The translations under genes and the position numbers were made by a program. From Alectoria sarmentosa (taxonomy: Eukaryota > Ascomycota > Lecanoromycetes > Lecanorales > Parmeliaceae): a stretch of 64,000 bases of DNA. The stretch covers positions 1 through 64,000 of the forward strand of contig WOGZ01000120.1 in the NCBI GenBank assembly GCA_009733775.1. Reading direction: 5' to 3'. The notes under the pieces were generated by a model. That model was not told the origin of the DNA, ran no database searches, and saw only the letters and a program-made list of their open reading frames with translations. Each line of letters begins with the position of its first letter. The first letter of the stretch is position 1. This document shows positions 59,203 to 64,000 of the stretch, in pieces.

Positions 59203-62200
59203 TTAGGTCGTATGATTTTCCCTGGCTCTTGGTGCGGTTGGCTGCTTTGAGCGGATTCCAAGATCATCATCCACAAGAATGAAGGGTTTGCTGTTCTCGT
59301 CGTAGGCAACAGGGCCAAACAGTTTCAGAAGCTCGGGAAGCGTGAGATTTGCCATAACAGATCTGTCATCCATTGCTGTGCTGATGATCTCCCTCTTTGC
59401 CTCCTGCATCTCGATAAGTCGCTCGTCGACTGTGTCCTCAACGACGCATCTTGTGATATATGTTTCTTGCTTCTGGCCAATGCGATGCACGCGAGCAAAC
59501 GCTTCGACTATTAGCACCTACGTGAGTGATTGGTTCGCGAGGACCCTACCTTGCTGTTCAACGCAGCTATTGAACCAAAGATCAACGCAGATGACTTTTG
59601 AAGCGACCGTCAAGTTCAAGCCTTCGCAGGGTTAGATGCAGGGAGGTTGAGCAAGGGGTAGGCCTCTTACCTGTACCACCACATTTTAGTGATGCTATCA
59701 AGATCTTCACCTCAGACTTTGGATCGCGGAAGGCGTTCAGAGACTCTTCGCGTGCTTTTTGTGAGAGTACCCCATTGTAATGAGTGCAACCCCAGCCTTC
59801 GTTCTGACAGATTCTTGAAAGAACGTGCATAACCATAAGCCACTCGGTAAAGACGATGATCTTCCTATCAGGATCATCCCTAATCCACTTTTCGAGCTGC
59901 GCTTTGACAGCGAGCGTCTTCGTGGACAGCACGAGCCCATGCTCCTTCGAGTCGACATAGTTCATCGTGAGCTTGAATCTCTTCTTTTCTGGCGCTTTGT
60001 CTTTGTCGCCTTGGAAGATCGAAGCCGAAAGATCGCGGATTTCCAATTCTTTCAGACCTTCGCAAGGCTGACTCTCTGAGAAGTTAGTGCCGCACTTTTG
60101 ACAAGCAGTCTCATCTAGATCCAACTCTGATGCTTCGTAGGCCAAATTTACGAGACAGTCTTTGCAATACAGATGCAAGCAGCTGGTCACCCATGGCTCT
60201 TCCGGTGGCTCACCACACGTATGGCACAGCGTGCTTTCTCTGAGTTCTGACCACTTCGAATTCTTCTTCATCTCTTTGAGAACCTTGCTGAATCTGGAGA
60301 TGAGTTTGCTGGACTTCTTGCCAGCTTTCGGGACTTTTACTGGCTCGTCTGGATTGGAAAAAAGTGGCACTGCAGCTGAGGTGTCAATGTCGTTCTCTTT
60401 TTCTGCAATCATCTTCATCAAGCCCTTCAACATTTGGTCTTCAGGCTTGCTGGTGTCCGTCGCATTTGGAAAGAGGCCTGTTCTCATCGCCTCAACGTCA
60501 TGGATTTTGAGTTCCTTCTGCAGAACCTCCTGAACCATGAAGATGTGGGCTACCGTCTGCCGTAGACGTTGGAAGTAGATCTATGCGAACATGAGTAGGC
60601 CGGAGTGTCAGTTGTGTACCATTCAACTTACTATGACCATCTTTTGATTCTGTTCGAGAGTTCCGTCCCTGGCAACACTGTGACTGTCAAGACTCGACCT
60701 CGATAACAATGCAAAGAAATGACTCACGCATTGATAGCTTTGATACACCTGAGTCTGACTGTTTCGTAAATTTGTCTTTCCACATTGTTGAACTTGAGTC
60801 GAAGAGTCTCCTGAGTGTTCTTTGGTAGCTTCATCAAAGGCACTCCCAATAAAGTATCTTGGTGCGTTCTCCTGATCATCATACCATCTAGAAAACTATG
60901 CAGACGTTTGTTGCAAACATCGCTGTCTTTGAGACAGAAGTTCTGACGAAAGACACCGATCGAGCCCGTATGTCTCACGCGCAAGAATTTGAAGTAAGGG
61001 AACAGCTCGGTAAGACGGTTTTGTATAGGAGTACCGCTGATAGCCCATCTGTGCTTGGCCATCAAAGCACGACATGCGATTGAGGTTTGCGAATGGTGAT
61101 TCTTGATCACTTGAGCTTCTACAAGAGACTTAGTGGACAACTTAGATTAGCAAGAACGCAGAATCTGACCGTCGAGTACTACAGGAAGAGTCAGCAACAG
61201 ATGTATCCTTGAACATGTAAGAGAAGATTCATTCTCACCAACTCTGTAAAACTGAGCTCTGTGGAGCAGGTCTCGCTTTCCATCCCATTCCTTAGACCAC
61301 CATGCTTCCTTCTCAGCAGGAGTCTTCAACTCCTGAGGAATCTCGCATTTTGGATAAGACCTGACGACCTGCAAATTGATCAGCTTGTTTCAGCCTGATT
61401 GTCGGTTAAAAATATGTACCTCCCCGTATGTGGTCAGACTAGGTAAGTTAGCAGCTTCCATAATCCAGCGCTGGTAGACTTACATGATATCTGCTCTTTC
61501 CATATCGTATTCTGCTCCTTTGCCAGAATATTTGGTATTAGCGTGATGGCGACCGATCCGTCTAAACACGTTGGGGTCGACATGTAGTTCCAGCTCCGCC
61601 TCCCCTAGAGTCGATCAGTATCAGGCCCCATCATAAATACGCCGCCAGAACTTACATTGGCCCATCAGAGCCGGCGAGCACACAATCAGAGTACATTTTG
61701 GCTCATCCGAATCAGTCTGGCGGTTGGCCAGTATTGTTGCCAGCATCTGAACGGTCTTGCCCAGCCCCATTTCGTCAGCCAATATCCCACCGTAGGGATG
61801 TTGCTCGCCTGTCTCTCTCAACTTCATATACGCGGCTCCGGTAACTTGATAATGATAGAGCGAAGACTTCATGCCTTTGAAGGTCCAATTGCCATGACCA
61901 TCTGGGAAAACTTTTCGCGATGCCAGGAGTGTCGACGCCTTCAAGATATCGATCCTGTCCGAGTTGGCCTGTTTCTTGTCTTCTAGAGGTATGTTAGCAA
62001 TCAACGAGGACATGAACTCTTTCTTCTTTTTCTCTGTGACCACTGGTAGGGCTTGGCGATCAAGATTTGCGTTCGAATCCTCGTAGATATTGCTGGTCAT
62101 CAGGCTACCGATATTATTCATTCGCCCAGTCTTTGTACGTCTAGCAGATAGATCTGGAGGTTTCGCTTTTCTCGAGGCTTTCTTGCTACCGTTGCGTACT

Positions 62201-63579
62201 GTCTCAGCCTCAGCTACCTTTGCAGCCTTATCTTCGATTCTCTTCTGATCCCTTAGAAGAGATGCCTCGATACCCGCCAACATGTTGCTTCTCAATTCCT
62301 TTTGACGAGCTTTGGCGCGGCTTCTCTTCGTCGCAAGGTCAGGTGTAGCGAATTTCGGCTTCTTCGAAGTTGGCTTCTCCACAGGATCAATCTCCTCGTC
62401 GTCGTCATCATCATCGATGATGTCCATCATGCTTGAGAACGGTCTCTTTGAATGGAAAATGGTTTCTTGAGGTACAAAGAGCCCATCATCGCTCTCTTCA
62501 GCCTCGTCATCTGAGTCAGTGTCGGCAGTCTCCTGCGCTCGCCTCTTAAGGCGTTGATTCTCCTCATTTTGAGCCTTCTTGAATTGAACGTCATCTTCCA
62601 GTGTGTTCTTGCGCGCCTTGCGCTTAGCTTTGTACACCTTTTTCAACTCTCGAAAGCCAATCGGCGGATCGTCATCCAGGACCACGACTTCATTCATCCA
62701 AGCAAAGTCATCACTGGAAGAATGACTAGGAGAATCTAGTCCTGATGACTGGGAAACCTTAGAAGTTGCGAGAGCTCTTCCAGCCCCTGAGCCAAGATTT
62801 CTACCAAGTGCTCTCTCCGCGTACAGACGTTGAATTTGCTTCATTCTTTCAATATCTGCTAGCGTACGCTTGGCTCTGGCGTTAGGCGTTCGTAAGAATG
62901 ACTTCCCTGGATTGGCATTCGAGGCAGCAGTTGGTTCGTCATCGGAATCAAGCTCAATTACACCATCATCCATCTTCGCCCGAAGAAACTCCACCTCGTC
63001 GTTCTCATACTTGATGGAGACCAAGGTTCCATCCGGCCGCAACTCCAGAATGTCATCATCATCATCGGAGATGGAGATGACATCGTTTGGCATGGTGGTC
63101 CGATTGACTTGATTTTCGTCGTCGTCCTCCTTGATGGAGATTCTATCATCCGTATCTGAGATCTCAACAACACGATCGTAAATGTAGCCGTTTGAGGGCG
63201 ATGATTCGTCAAATGGATCTTTCTTGGCAGCTTCGTGCTGTGCGGGAATGGATGTTGACATTGGTTTTGCCGTATTACGAGGCTTTGAGGCGAAGATCTT
63301 GCATGGTTTTGGTGCATCATCGGGAAGAGCATACGCATCAGTGTCTTTGCTCTGGGCAAAGTCTTCTACAATCGGATTTTCTATGGTGATGTACGGGATA
63401 GATCCGCTGTCGACTGCTGATCTAGGTTGGTCAATTTCCTCTTGGAATTCCGGCATTGGTAGGTTGAGACCTTCAAGTGTGACTTGAACACCGAGGATAT
63501 CATCGTAGCTGTCAGGATCTTGTAGGCGGGATGCGTTTGGGAAAGCCCCATCAAATGGGTCGTCATTCTTAGAAGCCAT
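59203..63579 (-). CDS. Uls1-like SNF2/RING translocase-ubiquitin ligase
   Basis: Ten exons, 1303 residues: 63579-61656, 61604-61484, 61438-61420, 61368-61239, 61178-61170, 61118-60728, 60668-60632, 60580-59671, 59621-59550, 59501-59203. The acidic N-terminal third holds several SUMO-interacting-type motifs (VVEISDTDD, DVISISDDDDD, GVIELDSDDE, VVVLDDD). The SNF2 N-lobe has ILADEMGLGKTVQM (near residue 603) and a motif II read as VVLDEAQVIKN across two introns. A C3HC4 RING (about 995-1039, CHTCGEPPEEPWVTSCLH, then CKDC and CQKC) sits before the helicase C-lobe with CGGTGLNLTVASKVI and ARVHRIGQ. This order matches Uls1/Rrp1-Rrp2-type proteins, which remove SUMO-modified proteins from chromatin. 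That function is by family; the fold is seen directly. Confidence 0.9.
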
Positions 63580-64000
63580 GGTGGTCCAACTTAGACAACT
63601 ATAGAGCAGTCAGTGAAAAGGCTATTAATGAGATGGTAAAGCGATTGATGTCTTTGAGAGTGGGATATACAAAGCAATACAAGTGAGCTTAGATAAAACA
63701 ATCCTTCAAGATTGGCGGGTACTGGTTTGATGTGAAGATCTTCTAAAAGAGTTGGCAAGTGTAAAATCGGTGTAGGACACAACGAAGTGAGAATAAAGAG
63801 ACGATGAGACTGGAAAACGTGCAATTGTTGTAGTAGTAGCAAGGTTGCAGCAAGCTGAGGGCACGATAAATGATGATGTTCGAAGTGAGTGTAGAGTGCG
63901 AGCGTCCGTGAAGTATTCGGAAAATGAGAGAAGACGTTGGAAGGAGGAACAGGATAAGACGTAAGTTGGAAGTGCGATGTGTAGGTGGAAGAGGGTTGTA
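63580..64000. other. 5' flank of the SNF2/RING gene
   Basis: Upstream sequence of the minus-strand gene. Short ORFs only, no repeat. The window ends here. Confidence 0.4.

Noticed and set aside
1..64000. CRISPR arrays, rRNA or tRNA genes.
   Set aside because: No spaced direct repeats or structured RNA signatures were seen, and the organism is a eukaryote.

Overview
The window comes from a nuclear chromosome of a filamentous ascomycete (Pezizomycotina). The evidence is the gene style: many short GT-AG introns of about 45-150 bp, often with a CTAAC- or CTGAC-like branch site, compact spacing, and genes typical of these fungi (NBP35, CHO2, GH18 chitinase, ARC1, GMC oxidoreductase, GCP4, ADE4, CSC1-type channel, MNN2-type mannosyltransferase, MCM6, Uls1-type SNF2/RING translocase). 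An AT-rich foldback island looks like RIP (repeat-induced point mutation). I cannot fix the genus.

Layout. At 0-11.3 kb lie conserved genes: a mitochondrial thioredoxin-like protein (+), a doubtful secreted gene (+), NBP35 (-) divergent from CHO2 (+), a GH18 chitinase with an altered catalytic motif (+) and ARC1 (+). At 11.3-15.2 kb is a cluster of disrupted reading frames: three protein-like genes with frameshifts or in-frame stops. At 15.9-20.6 kb are two unrecognised minus-strand genes, one with a threefold internal repeat. At 20.6-23.5 kb there is a long gene-poor stretch ending in two nested miniature inverted-repeat elements. At 23.6-28.9 kb are a broken radical-SAM gene (+) and a GMC oxidoreductase (-) whose last exon adds a Ser/Thr-rich tail of about 380 residues. 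At 31.2-32.6 kb is an unrecognised 365-residue gene. At 33.4-34.9 kb is a 1.5 kb AT-rich foldback element ending about 100 bp before the GCP4 start. At 39-46 kb lie ADE4, a PPOX-type flavoprotein, a nucleotidyltransferase-like protein and broken reading frames. At 46.5-47.5 kb is a short-chain dehydrogenase pseudogene. At 47.6-50.2 kb there is a gene-poor stretch. From 50.2 kb to the end are intact housekeeping genes: CSC1-type channel (+), then MNN2-like, MCM6 and an Uls1-like SNF2/RING gene (all -).

The genes are mostly unrelated: Fe-S assembly, phosphatidylcholine synthesis, purine synthesis, tRNA channelling, microtubule nucleation, replication, SUMO-linked chromatin remodelling and mannan synthesis. 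There is no secondary-metabolite cluster, RNA gene or CRISPR array that I can see. The main curiosities are the run of one-base frame losses and in-frame stops confined to accessory genes, the nested elements, three GC-AG introns, 9- and 19-nt micro-exons in the SNF2 gene, and the GMC-mucin fusion. All exon joins were placed by eye from splice consensus and protein-family continuity.
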